From assembly GCA_040755055.1 (NCBI GenBank), contig JBFMBS010000012.1:48657-112656 (forward strand): a stretch of DNA of 64,000 nt, written 5' to 3'. This document shows positions 36,102 to 43,657 of this stretch, in pieces (the first letter of the stretch is position 1; each line of letters begins with the position of its first letter). Made by a program: the position numbers and the translations under genes. A model generated the notes under the pieces. The model had not been told where the DNA came from, did no database searches, and saw nothing but the letters and a program-made list of their open reading frames with translations. Origin of the DNA: DYJK01 sp040755055 (GTDB lineage Bacteria > Bacteroidota > Ignavibacteria > Ignavibacteriales > Melioribacteraceae).

Positions 36102-36844
36102 TTCCATAACACTTGGATTTAAAATTAATAGAGTTATAATGTTTTTATTAATGATTTTTTAAAAATATTGTACTAAATTAAAATTAGAAATTGAAATAAT
36201 ACAAAGCGCTGCACAGTTCCGATCCGTAAGTAAAATAGTATTAGAATCTAACTATAAATTTAATTTGATACGATATTAAATTAATAAGTGGTTTACTATT
36301 TCCGTCCATGAGGGTGTTTATTTTTCTATTAAAATTACAAGTTAATGTGACTTACATGGCGGAGCTTTCTTTAAAAGCAATTATAAATTATCAATTATAA
36401 ATTCTAAATTTTATCAAAATTGACGCAGAATAATACTTAGGATACTGTAAATCAGAAGACAGAAATCAGAAGACAGAAATCAGAAGACAAAACTAAAAAC
36501 TAACAGAGACCTCTGAAAAAATAGAATTTTATATAAGCACTACATTTTTAATAGAACACAGACCTGACTGTCGAAGGCAAGTTAAACGGATTTTTCATGA
36601 TCTACGCTGATGAATTTTTCCGTAAGGAATGGATTCCTATGAATAATTACTTTTGTCTTCATTTTCGGTTCTGTTAAATCTAATCCGCTTAGATTCGGCG
36701 AGGCGAGTTCACAAAATCGATTACGATCATAATCATCATAATTATCTATGTGTTAAAATAATTAACACGACTGATATATCAATTATAGTATAATTTGCAG
36801 TAAAACTTTTCTTTCGATATTTAGTAATTAATAAAATAGATATA
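36102..36844. other. 743-bp gap with repeats, no clear gene
   Basis: AT-rich sequence with no credible reading frame. It contains a 14-bp unit repeated three times (36450-36491) and GACCTCTGAAAAA at 36508-36520, which matches the ends of the MITE-like element at 37141-37334. It also holds a segment near 36590-36660 resembling dispersed repeat words (ACGGATTTTTCATGATC) and a GC-rich patch near 36693-36710. Confidence 0.6.
36450..36491. repeat. 14-bp tandem repeat, three copies
   Basis: AATCAGAAGACAGA occurs three times head to tail; the third copy ends in AAA. The spacing is continuous, so this is a simple tandem repeat and not a CRISPR. The same purine-rich style occurs in the insertion inside the UDP-sugar dehydrogenase gene. 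Confidence 0.85.
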
Positions 36845-37078
36845 ATGACTGCAACTGAGGTCATTAGAAAAAGTAATCGAAAGAAAATAATTGACGGATT
36901 TCGTTATAACAACCGGTCAATTAAAATCTTTAAGGTGGGAGAAGAATACTTAGCTATTGAAAAAAGGTATTTTTTAAAACTACCATTGATAGTAAAGAGA
37001 ACAAAATTAAAAGATCTGCAAGAAGTAGAAGATGTACTCCAGGGTTTTAAATTTGATAACGTCAGCAGATTAATATAG
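36845..37078 (+). CDS. Small hypothetical protein
   Basis: A 77-residue frame starts at ATG and encodes a basic, compact protein: TATEVIRKSNRKKIIDGF, then YNNRSIKIFKVGEEYLAIEK and KRTKLKDLQEVEDVL. The mix of charged and hydrophobic residues is more protein-like than repeat-derived frames nearby. There is no clear ribosome site and no operon partner. It lies between a solo MITE-like end and the full MITE-like element, so it may be mobile cargo or a chance frame. Confidence 0.4.
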   Translation: MTATEVIRKSNRKKIIDGFRYNNRSIKIFKVGEEYLAIEKRYFLKLPLIVKRTKLKDLQEVEDVLQGFKFDNVSRLI

Positions 37079-37140
37079 ATTATCAACTAGAGCAACGTAC
37101 CAAGAACAAAACACCAAGTGCACACAACTAATAATTCGAA

Positions 37141-37334
37141 ACTTCTGAAAAATCCCATATTGTCATTTCTTCCAAAGGCATTCCTTTGGAAGAAGGAGAG
37201 CCCGCATTGACGAGCAATTACGAGGCATGTAGCGACTGAGAAATCCAATCAAAATCAAAGATTTCTCTCCCGATGAACTTGACTTGCGTCAAGCAAGTTC
37301 GGGATCGAAATGACAAACAATATTTTTCAGAGGT
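37141..37334. mobile_element. MITE-like element with 28-bp imperfect terminal inverted repeats
   Basis: The left end (37141-37169) begins CTTCTGAAAAATCCCATATT and continues TGTCATTTC. The right end (37307-37334) is GAAATGACA followed by ATATTTTTCAGAGG, its imperfect reverse complement. Inside are a second inverted pair, GAGAAATC (37238-37245) and GATTTCTC (37260-37267), and CTTGACTTGCGTCAAG near 37279-37294. About 194 bp with no coding capacity, as expected for a nonautonomous element. No target duplication could be confirmed. Confidence 0.72.
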
Positions 37335-37375
37335 CCAATAATGAATAACTTAAAACTTAACACTTCATTAACATT

Positions 37376-38914
37376 ATGGATTACAAACATCAATTACTCG
37401 ACAAGATTAACAATAAGACAGCTGTGATAGGTATTATCGGTATGGGATACGTTGGATTACCACTTGCTCTTACATTTGCAGAAAAAGGGTTTAGTGTGAT
37501 GGGATTTGATGTTGATCAGTCAAAGGTCGATCAGCTTAATTCGGGACAGAGTTACATCAAACACATCATGGCGTCAAGAATCAAGAATCAAGTACCAAGC
37601 GGAAAACTTAAAACTACAAGTGATTTCTCAAGACTTCCAAGTTGCGATGTTATTATTATCTGTGTACCTACTCCATTAAATGATCACCGCGAACCCGATA
37701 TTTCCTACATAGAAAATTCGGGTAAGATTATTGCCCAATATTTGCAACTGGGGCAGTTAATTGTGCTTGAGTCATCGACCTATCCAGGAACTACAGAGGA
37801 GATACTTTTACCGATGTTTGCTAATGCTAACAGTAATCAGTTATCAGGTGACAGCGGTCAGTTGACAGTGGGTAGTGAAAAAAATCTGGAAGGTGAGAGA
37901 GGCGAGACGCGAGACGCGAGACGGGGGATGGGAGAGGTCACGCTGGAAAGTAGTAAAACAGAAGATGTTAGAAGCGAGATGGGTGACGAGAGACGCGAGA
38001 TGCTAGAAAGAGATAAGGTTCTTCACTCTGCTCAGAGCGACTCCTCCATGATTGTCGGAGTCGATTTCTTCTTGGCTTTCAGTCCTGAACGTGAAGATCC
38101 TAATAACCCAGATTATCAAACATCAAATATTCCTAAGGTAGTTGGAGGTGTAACATCTTCATGTCTTGAAGTTGCTGTTGCGCTATATAACCAGGTTATA
38201 AATAAGACTGTACCGGTTTCTTCGCCACGTGTTGCTGAAGCAGCAAAACTATTAGAGAATATCTACCGCTCAGTGAATATCGCACTTGTAAACGAACTTA
38301 AAATGATTTTTGATCGGATGAATATAGATGTTTGGGAGGTTATAGAAGCGGCAAAGACAAAACCATTTGGATTTCAGCCATTCTATCCCGGTCCCGGATT
38401 AGGAGGACATTGTATTCCAATAGATCCGTTCTATTTAACCTGGATAGCTCGAGAATATGACATCAATACAAAATTTATTGAATTAGCCGGTGAAATTAAT
38501 ACTCACCAACCATATTATGTTGTCGAAAAGATAGGTGTGGTGCTAGACGCAAGAAGCAAGACTATTAAAGGAAGTAAAATTTTAATTTTAGGAGTGGCAT
38601 ACAAAAAGAATGTTGATGATATGCGTGAATCACCGGCACTGAAACTTATTGAGATATTGCAATCGAAAGGTGCGCAAGTTGATTACCACGATCCATTTGT
38701 ACCGAAGTTGCCGCCGACACGTAAGTATAAATTCGAAATGTCCTCCGTACAGCTTATATCTGATGTAGTAGCAGCTTACGATTTAGTTTTATTAGTGACT
38801 GATCATGATTCGTTTGGCTATAAGCTGATAGCCGATAGCTCCAAGCTGATTATTGATACCCGAAATGCTTTTGAAAGGAAGGGAATCAAAAGTGAGAAGA
38901 TTTTTAAAGCGTGA
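37376..38914 (+). CDS. UDP-N-acetyl-hexosamine 6-dehydrogenase (WbpA-like) with a repeat-encoded insertion
   Basis: This enzyme oxidises C6 of a UDP-N-acetylhexosamine to the uronate. It has an NAD-binding IGIIGMGYVGLPLALTFAEK, CVPTPLNDHREPDISYI, LESSTYPGTTEEILLP, SPEREDPNNPDY, and the catalytic Cys in GPGLGGHCIPIDPFYLTW. The normal length is about 435 residues; this protein has 512. The excess is a Glu/Arg/Ser-rich block (about residues 149-222) between the first Rossmann domain and DFFLAFSPERE, encoded by low-complexity repeats (37823-38050). The frame stays open throughout. Its last residues, KSEKIFKA, are repeated at the end of an unrelated gene at 40207. Confidence 0.9.
   Translation: MDYKHQLLDKINNKTAVIGIIGMGYVGLPLALTFAEKGFSVMGFDVDQSKVDQLNSGQSYIKHIMASRIKNQVPSGKLKTTSDFSRLPSCDVIIICVPTPLNDHREPDISYIENSGKIIAQYLQLGQLIVLESSTYPGTTEEILLPMFANANSNQLSGDSGQLTVGSEKNLEGERGETRDARRGMGEVTLESSKTEDVRSEMGDERREMLERDKVLHSAQSDSSMIVGVDFFLAFSPEREDPNNPDYQTSNIPKVVGGVTSSCLEVAVALYNQVINKTVPVSSPRVAEAAKLLENIYRSVNIALVNELKMIFDRMNIDVWEVIEAAKTKPFGFQPFYPGPGLGGHCIPIDPFYLTWIAREYDINTKFIELAGEINTHQPYYVVEKIGVVLDARSKTIKGSKILILGVAYKKNVDDMRESPALKLIEILQSKGAQVDYHDPFVPKLPPTRKYKFEMSSVQLISDVVAAYDLVLLVTDHDSFGYKLIADSSKLIIDTRNAFERKGIKSEKIFKA
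37823..38050. repeat. Low-complexity repeat block inserted in-frame in the dehydrogenase gene
   Basis: The segment consists of CAG/GACAG words (37836-37870), tandem GAGACGC/GAGACGAGAG words (37896-38012) and a GTTCTTCACTCTGCTCAGAG stretch (38016-38037). The last resembles dispersed repeats of the TGTCATTTC type. It interrupts a conserved gene exactly between conserved blocks and keeps the frame. Confidence 0.75.
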
Positions 38915-38960
38915 GAGTGAAGCATAAAACTGAGAAACTGAGTGCCAGAGCGCCTGAGTT
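38888..38960 (+). repeat. 73-bp direct repeat, copy 1 (3' end of the dehydrogenase gene)
   Basis: Covers the last eight codons of the dehydrogenase plus 46 downstream bases ending GCCTGAGTT. Copy 2 at 40181-40251 differs by about five substitutions and a 2-base gap. The two copies flank the nucleotidyltransferase pair. Confidence 0.9.
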
Positions 38961-39561
38961 AGACAAAATGATCGTGCCTCGGCCTCCTTCGACAATTCTT
39001 CGGCAAGCTTAGAATGTTGCTCAGGATACTGCTCGGCAATAGTACAAAAGAGAACTCATCCCGACCTTCTCTTAGAAAGAGAAGGGGGTGTTAATGAAGA
39101 AAGAAATTGGAAAAAATAATGCGACGAGAATAGTTGAGAAAATGAGAATATGTGAGTGGGAGAAGGTGAGTGAGGGATGTATGGAAAGATGGAATGATGG
39201 AAAAATAGAAGGGAATGATGGAAGAGTGGTTGCATGAATGTATTGATGGGAAAAACGAAAAGAATTACACAGAGTTCCACGAAGAGGTCGTTCGCTGCTT
39301 AGTCAACACTCTGCGAGAAGACGCGGAACAATGAGACACGGAAAGAAGAAAAAGATAAATGAGCAAAAAGAATTGTTGAATGGTTGTATATTTATATAGA
39401 TAAAAAATCTCTTTTTGTTAACTGAAGCTACGCAAGGTTTTGGTTACATAAGCGAATCATCTTTGTCTTGTTGAAATAATTAAGTTTTAATTCGCATTTC
39501 TCAATGATAAATCAAACCTTGCGTAAGGTGTGTTTGTTAATAAAAAATAGTCATAGTGGAT
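38915..39561. other. 647-bp repeat-filled gap
   Basis: No credible gene. From left to right it holds the end of direct repeat copy 1; a GC-rich TCGGCCTCCTTCGAC patch (38973); a hairpin word CCGACCTTCTC..GAGAAGGGGG (39060-39089) of the family also found inside fcl and the ImmA-like gene; tandem GGAATGATGG/GATGTATGG words (39175-39250); and ACACAGAGTTCCACG-type words (39269-39340). A Ser/His-rich minus-strand frame here is a by-product of these repeats. Confidence 0.65.
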
Positions 39562-40017
39562 ATGTTAGATAAGGTTTTAAAAGTGATTGATTCATTTAAT
39601 AAACATGATGTACAATATGTTATTATTGGCGGGTATGCTGTTATTCTTCATGGATTTTTAAGAGCTACTGATGATATAGATATCTTATTGGAAATGTCAT
39701 TGGCAAACATTTCAAATTTTCAAAAAGCATTATTAAATGTTTATAACGATCCAGAGATTGATGAAATCTCCTTTAAGGAATTGCAAACTTATTCTGTCAT
39801 CAGATATGGAACACCCGACAATTTCTATATAGATGTAATTTCGCGGATAGGAGAAATGTTTTCCTATCAAAATATTGATAAAGTGAGCAAAGTGATTGAT
39901 GGGGTAGAGATTAAATTTGCTTCTGCAGAAGCTTTATTCATGTTGAAAAAAAATACTTACCGTGAAAAAGATAAACTTGACATTCTATTTTTGATAGAGA
40001 AATTGAAAAATGATTAA
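39562..40017 (+). CDS. Nucleotidyltransferase-fold protein, probable toxin-antitoxin component
   Basis: This 151-residue protein has the minimal nucleotidyltransferase signature: VQYVIIGGYAVILHGFLRAT followed by DDIDILLEM, with the DxD metal pair, then YGTPDNFYIDVISRIGEM and a C-terminal FASAEALFMLKKNTYREKDKLD. These features match NTase proteins of the DUF6036/AbiEii-like group, many of them in toxin-antitoxin pairs. It overlaps the next 65-residue gene by eight bases. The pair sits between 70-bp direct repeats, which suggests it arrived as a unit. A GTG two codons upstream is an alternative start. Confidence 0.78.
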   Translation: MLDKVLKVIDSFNKHDVQYVIIGGYAVILHGFLRATDDIDILLEMSLANISNFQKALLNVYNDPEIDEISFKELQTYSVIRYGTPDNFYIDVISRIGEMFSYQNIDKVSKVIDGVEIKFASAEALFMLKKNTYREKDKLDILFLIEKLKND

Positions 40018-40207
40018 GAAGTATAAAACTATCGAAGAATCTAACGATCCAACCTGGATGCTTGATCCGGATGATAGCTATTATATTAGGATGCAAGATT
40101 TTTTTGTGATGATAGAAAAACTAAGCGAGGTTCAAGTAAGAAAAGGTATCCAGAGATTTAAGGATCCCTTCAAACTAACAAAAAGTGAAAAAATCTTTAA
40201 AGCGTGA
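40010..40207 (+). CDS. Small partner of the nucleotidyltransferase, hybrid C-terminus
   Basis: This is a 65-residue acidic protein (KTIEESNDPTWMLDPDDSYY, then FVMIEKLSEVQVRKGIQRF) whose start overlaps the NTase stop (ATGATTAA). It has no recognised domain; the position suggests an antitoxin or partner. Its last eight residues, KSEKIFKA, and the following 45 bases are a copy of the 3' end of the UDP-sugar dehydrogenase gene at 38888-38960, where such an ending is native. The natural C-terminus was therefore probably replaced by recombination. Confidence 0.65.
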   Translation: MIKKYKTIEESNDPTWMLDPDDSYYIRMQDFFVMIEKLSEVQVRKGIQRFKDPFKLTKSEKIFKA

Positions 40208-40251
40208 GTGAAGTATAAAACTGAGAAACTGAGTGCCAGAGTGCCTGAGTT
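40181..40251 (+). repeat. 71-bp direct repeat, copy 2
   Basis: Matches 38888-38960 with about five substitutions and a 2-base deletion. It supplies the stop codon of the 65-residue gene and ends at the same GCCTGAGTT word as copy 1. Confidence 0.9.
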
Positions 40252-40401
40252 GTAAAAATAGTGTTACAGAATTGAGAGAAGAAACAAATTATATGCAGAC
40301 TCATTACCAATCATATATTATCGATTTTTAACCTCCAGTGAAGATTATTTTACAGACTCACTCATACTTTTTAATTTATACTTTATAATTTTTAATTGAA
40401 C

Positions 40402-41544
40402 ATGAAACGCGCACTTATTACGGGTATAACTGGTCAAGATGGCAGTTATCTCACGGAACTTCTTTTGGAAAAAGGTTATGAAGTTCATGGAATAATAAGA
40501 CGAAGTTCTTCGTTCAATACTTCTAGAATTGACCATCTTTATAACAATCCAGAGATTTTAAACAAAAGACTATTTCTACATTATGGAGACCTTGTTGATA
40601 CAAGTAGTTTGAACCGATTATTAGAAAGAATCACACCTAATGAAATTTATAATCTTGCTGCACAGAGTCATGTGAAAGTATCATTTGAAATACCAGATTA
40701 CACTGCCCAGGTAGATGCGTTAGGGACTCTTCGGTTTCTTGATTCAATAAGAGAAGTAGGCATTGTTAGACAAACAAAATTTTATCAGGCATCTACGAGT
40801 GAGTTATTTGGTAAAGTTCAACAAATACCTCAAAATGAAGAGACACCTTTTTATCCGCGCTCTCCATATGGAGTTGCTAAATTATATGGTTATTGGATAG
40901 TTAAAAACTATAGAGAGGCATATAATCTTTTTGCGGTTAATGGGATTTTATTCAATCATGAATCTCCAAGAAGGGGTGAAACTTTTGTAACACGTAAGAT
41001 AACACGTGCAGTTGTTAGAATAATTTTTGGATTTCAAAAAACACTTGCACTCGGTAATTTAGATGCTAAACGCGATTGGGGATATGCCCCGGAGTATTGT
41101 GAGGGGATGTGGAAAATGCTACAACTTGCTCAGCCGGAAGATTTTGTCCTTGCAACTGGCGAGACTCATACCATCCGTGAATTTTGTGAACTAGCATTTA
41201 GAGAAGTAGGTGTAGAACTAGAATGGGTTGGTTCTGCTGAAAATGAGAAGGGGATAGTGAAAGCAATTGACAAGGAAAAATTAAAAAGTATACTGAAAAA
41301 AGTATCTAATAATTCTTATGACTTTTCCACTCAATTTGAGGATAACAAACGAATATATGATACGGGTACTACTCTTGTTGCTATCGATCCGGCATATTAC
41401 CGGCCTACGGAAGTTGATCTTTTGATTGGTAATGCTACGAAAGCAAAGGAGAAAATTGGATGGGAACCTAAAGTGAAATTTGAAGAATTAATTAAGATAA
41501 TGGTTGGACATGATCTTAAAAGTGTGTTTAAAAAAGGGTATTAA
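40402..41544 (+). CDS. gmd: GDP-mannose 4,6-dehydratase
   Basis: Gmd converts GDP-mannose to GDP-4-keto-6-deoxymannose, the precursor of GDP-L-fucose and related sugars. The protein, about 380 residues, shows ALITGITGQDGSYLTELLLEK, HGIIRRSSSFNTSRIDHLY, NLAAQSHVKVSFE, the catalytic TSELFGKVQ and YPRSPYGVAKLYGYW, and ILFNHESPRRGETFVTRKIT. A loop near residues 275-320 is longer than in E. coli Gmd. The ATG at 40402 fits the usual N-terminus; a TTG two codons earlier is possible. fcl lies 800 bases downstream, separated by a HicBA module. Confidence 0.95.
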   Translation: MKRALITGITGQDGSYLTELLLEKGYEVHGIIRRSSSFNTSRIDHLYNNPEILNKRLFLHYGDLVDTSSLNRLLERITPNEIYNLAAQSHVKVSFEIPDYTAQVDALGTLRFLDSIREVGIVRQTKFYQASTSELFGKVQQIPQNEETPFYPRSPYGVAKLYGYWIVKNYREAYNLFAVNGILFNHESPRRGETFVTRKITRAVVRIIFGFQKTLALGNLDAKRDWGYAPEYCEGMWKMLQLAQPEDFVLATGETHTIREFCELAFREVGVELEWVGSAENEKGIVKAIDKEKLKSILKKVSNNSYDFSTQFEDNKRIYDTGTTLVAIDPAYYRPTEVDLLIGNATKAKEKIGWEPKVKFEELIKIMVGHDLKSVFKKGY

Positions 41545-41659
41545 AAATCTTAAAATATAGTGTACTCTAAATTAATTTATGTGATTTTTGTGAATGATTT
41601 TAGGTTATTACTTAATTTTCTGGTAGTGAATTGAAATATTAATAAAAGGAAATTTTCGT

Positions 41660-41893
41660 ATGGAAAAAATAATAAATATTCATATTGAAAAATTACCTGA
41701 AGGATATTATCTCGCAACATCTGATGATATTCAGGGGCTAGTTGCTCAAGGTAGAACTATTACAGAAACTCTTGAAATAGCACGCGACATTGTTAAAAAA
41801 TTAATGGAAGCTCAGTGGGAAAGCAAAAGTATAAACCCCACACTAATAGAAGCCGGTTCCAAATTTGATTATCCACTTGTTGTTGGGTTGTAG
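41660..41893 (+). CDS. hicB: HicB-like antitoxin
   Basis: This 77-residue protein has the partial RNase-H-like fold of HicB antitoxins: IHIEKLPEGYYLATSDDIQG, then the helix TITETLEIARDIVKKLMEA. HicB neutralises HicA and represses the pair. AAAGGAAA lies upstream. Its stop codon overlaps the GTG start of the next gene by one base. Order here is antitoxin first, unlike the classic E. coli hicAB. It lacks an obvious C-terminal HTH domain, so autoregulation may depend on the complex. Confidence 0.83.
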   Translation: MEKIINIHIEKLPEGYYLATSDDIQGLVAQGRTITETLEIARDIVKKLMEAQWESKSINPTLIEAGSKFDYPLVVGL

Positions 41894-42117
41894 TGTCAAG
41901 ATTAAGTGGTTTCAAATATCGTGATGTTACCCGGAAAATTAAAAGATTTGGTTTTGAGTTTTATCGTCAAGCGGCCGGCAGTCATGAAATTTGGCACAAC
42001 CCATTAACGGGAAGATATACTACAATTCCTAATCATTCCGGTGATATCCCGGAAGGAACTCTTAGAGCAATATTGAAACAAGCAGATATAAATATTGAAA
42101 AATTCCTTAACGTTTGA
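41893..42117 (+). CDS. hicA: HicA-like mRNA interferase toxin
   Basis: HicA toxins are double-stranded-RNA-binding-fold RNases that cleave mRNA. This 74-residue protein has the family pattern KYRDVTRKIKRFGFEFYRQA, the active-site GSHEIWHNP with its essential His, RYTTIPNHSGDIPEGTLRAIL and a C-terminal ILKQADINIEKFL. It starts at a GTG overlapping the hicB stop. The pair splits gmd from fcl, so it appears to have inserted into the fucose genes. Confidence 0.9.
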   Translation: MSRLSGFKYRDVTRKIKRFGFEFYRQAAGSHEIWHNPLTGRYTTIPNHSGDIPEGTLRAILKQADINIEKFLNV

Positions 42118-42230
42118 TTTTAGATTATCAGTCATTACCGCCACTACAATTAGAATGGAAAATTCAAAGAATTAGTCAAGATTATGGTGAAGGCGGATTT
42201 GGAGAAAGCGTTGAGAAGAGGGTATTAGAG

Positions 42231-42336
42231 GATGCTGAGTGGCAAAGTGACTGAGTACTCGCCTCTGTAAAGCGAGTCGAAGCAAGCTGAGTGGCAAAGT
42301 GACTGAGTTGCTGAGTAACAAAGTGCCAAAGTAATT
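42231..42336. repeat. CTGAGTGGCAAAGTGACTGAGT-family repeats
   Basis: GCTGAGTGGCAAAGTGACTGAG occurs at about 42234 and again at about 42289, followed by TTGCTGAGTAACAAAGTGCC. Related words end the direct repeats at 38960 and 40251. A GC-rich TCGCCTCTGTAAAGCGAG piece lies between. The repeat runs up to three bases before the fcl ATG, leaving that gene without a normal ribosome site. Confidence 0.78.
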
Positions 42337-42339
42337 AAT

Positions 42340-43344
42340 ATGATAGACAAAAACTTCAAACTTTATATTGCCGGTCATAATGGAATGGTTGGCTCTGCTA
42401 TTATGAGAAAATTTTCCGGTGAGGGATACGCGAACATAGTCACCATGACAAAAGAAGTGCTTGATCTCCGCAATCAGCAAATAGTAACTCAGTTTTTTCA
42501 AACTGAGAAACCGGAATATGTGATTATAGCCGCGGCTAAAGTAGGCGGTATTTTGGCAAACAATAGATACCGCGCAGAATTTCTTTATGATAATCTTATG
42601 ATTCAATCCAATATTATTCATGCTGCTTATCAATACGGAGTGAAAAAGTTAATCTTCCTTGGCAGTTCTTGTATTTATCCTCGTGATTGTCCTCAGCCCA
42701 TTAAAGAAGAATACTTATTAACCGGTCCGTTAGAGCAGACAAACGAACCATATGCAATTGCCAAGATTACCGGCTTAAAACTGTGTGAGAATTATTATAG
42801 GCAGTATGGTTGTAACTTTTACTCAGTTATGCCGACAAATCTCTATGGTCAGAATGATAATTTTGATTTAGCTACAGCACACGCACTGCCGGCGTTGATG
42901 AGGAAATTTCACGAAGCTAAGACCTCACCCCTGACCCCTCTCCTTAGTAAGGAGAGGGGGGTTGTGGTGTGGGGTAGTGGAAAACCTCGTAGGGAATTTA
43001 TGCATGTTGATGATTTGGCTGAGGCAATCTATTTTCTGATGAACTCGGTTGAAGCATTTGATATTTATGATCAAGGTATTACACATTTGAATATTGGAAC
43101 CGGTGAAGATATAACTATTTCTGAATTGGCTCTGTTAGTTAGTGATACCATTGGTTATAAGGGTGGAATTATTTATGACTCATCCAAACCTGACGGTACA
43201 CCGAGAAAGTTACTTGATGTCACCCGAATCCACAATCTTGGATGGAAACACAATATTGATTTGAAAACCGGCATCGAAAGAACTTATAAATGGTATAGGG
43301 AAATGTTCAGAATTAAAAATGAAAAATTAGAAATTAAAAATTAG
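42340..43344 (+). CDS. fcl: GDP-L-fucose synthase with repeat-encoded insertion and tail
   Basis: Fcl epimerises and reduces GDP-4-keto-6-deoxymannose to GDP-L-fucose. The 334-residue protein shows LYIAGHNGMVGSAIMRKF, AAAKVGGILANNRYRAEF, FLGSSCIYPRDCPQPIKEE, and NEPYAIAKITGLKLCENYYRQ with the YxxxK pair. The usual loop between FHEAK and VVVWGSG is replaced by TSPLTPLLSKERG, encoded by a hairpin repeat (42922-42968). The last eleven residues, RIKNEKLEIKN, come from the AT-rich repeat family. Both additions lie at loop or terminal positions, so activity may persist. Confidence 0.92.
   Translation: MIDKNFKLYIAGHNGMVGSAIMRKFSGEGYANIVTMTKEVLDLRNQQIVTQFFQTEKPEYVIIAAAKVGGILANNRYRAEFLYDNLMIQSNIIHAAYQYGVKKLIFLGSSCIYPRDCPQPIKEEYLLTGPLEQTNEPYAIAKITGLKLCENYYRQYGCNFYSVMPTNLYGQNDNFDLATAHALPALMRKFHEAKTSPLTPLLSKERGVVVWGSGKPRREFMHVDDLAEAIYFLMNSVEAFDIYDQGITHLNIGTGEDITISELALLVSDTIGYKGGIIYDSSKPDGTPRKLLDVTRIHNLGWKHNIDLKTGIERTYKWYREMFRIKNEKLEIKN
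42922..42968. repeat. Hairpin repeat inside fcl (CCCCTCTCC..GGAGAGGGG family)
   Basis: CCCCTCTCCTT (42935-42945) pairs with AAGGAGAGGGG (42949-42959) around AGT, preceded by ACCTCACCCCTGA. Relatives are at 39060, 46365 and 46765. Copies in this and the ImmA-like gene are read in different frames. Confidence 0.88.
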
Positions 43345-43657
43345 AGAAGAAAAATTTGAAATAATGTAAAATGAAAAAGGTGAAAAGGAAAAATGGAAGA
43401 TGGGAGAATGAAAGTGTGGATGCACGAATGGAATAATGGAATGTTGGTACTTCGGTAAGCTCAGTACGGGTTAGGGAAGTAGGATGAAGTGCTTCTACAA
43501 GCTCAGCAAAACTGGAATGATGGAATGCTGCCAGCTATAGCAAGGGCTGAGGTGTTGGGAAATATTGAATCTAATGAAAATGATTTATAGTCATTTAACA
43601 AAAATCGGCTTTTCAAAATTAAAGGGACGGTTCGTTCCCGTCCCCTTTTTAGAATAA
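43345..43657. other. 313-bp repeat-filled gap
   Basis: No gene is visible. It contains GGAAGATGGGAGAATG/GGAATGATGGAATG words (43392-43530), a TACTTCGGTAAGCTCAGTACGG stretch (43447) and ACAAGCTCAGCAAAACTGG (43497), all of dispersed-repeat type, and ends in the hairpin at 43621-43650. Confidence 0.6.
43621..43650. terminator. Hairpin with T-run between fcl and the convergent 230-residue gene
   Basis: GGGACGG (43624-43630) pairs with CCGTCCC (43638-43644) across a 7-base loop, with flanking AAA and CTTTTT. The T-run favours termination of plus-strand transcripts; weaker for the minus gene ending at 43658. Confidence 0.75.

Noticed and set aside
36450..36491. Possible CRISPR array
   Set aside because: Three 14-bp units are directly adjacent without spacers; a simple tandem repeat.
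37376..38914. Frameshift or pseudogene call for the UDP-sugar dehydrogenase
   Set aside because: The frame is continuous through the inserted block and all catalytic motifs are present, so I treat it as an intact gene with an insertion.
39056..39280. 74-residue minus-strand frame
   Set aside because: Low-complexity Phe/His/Ser peptide from repeats; no start signal.
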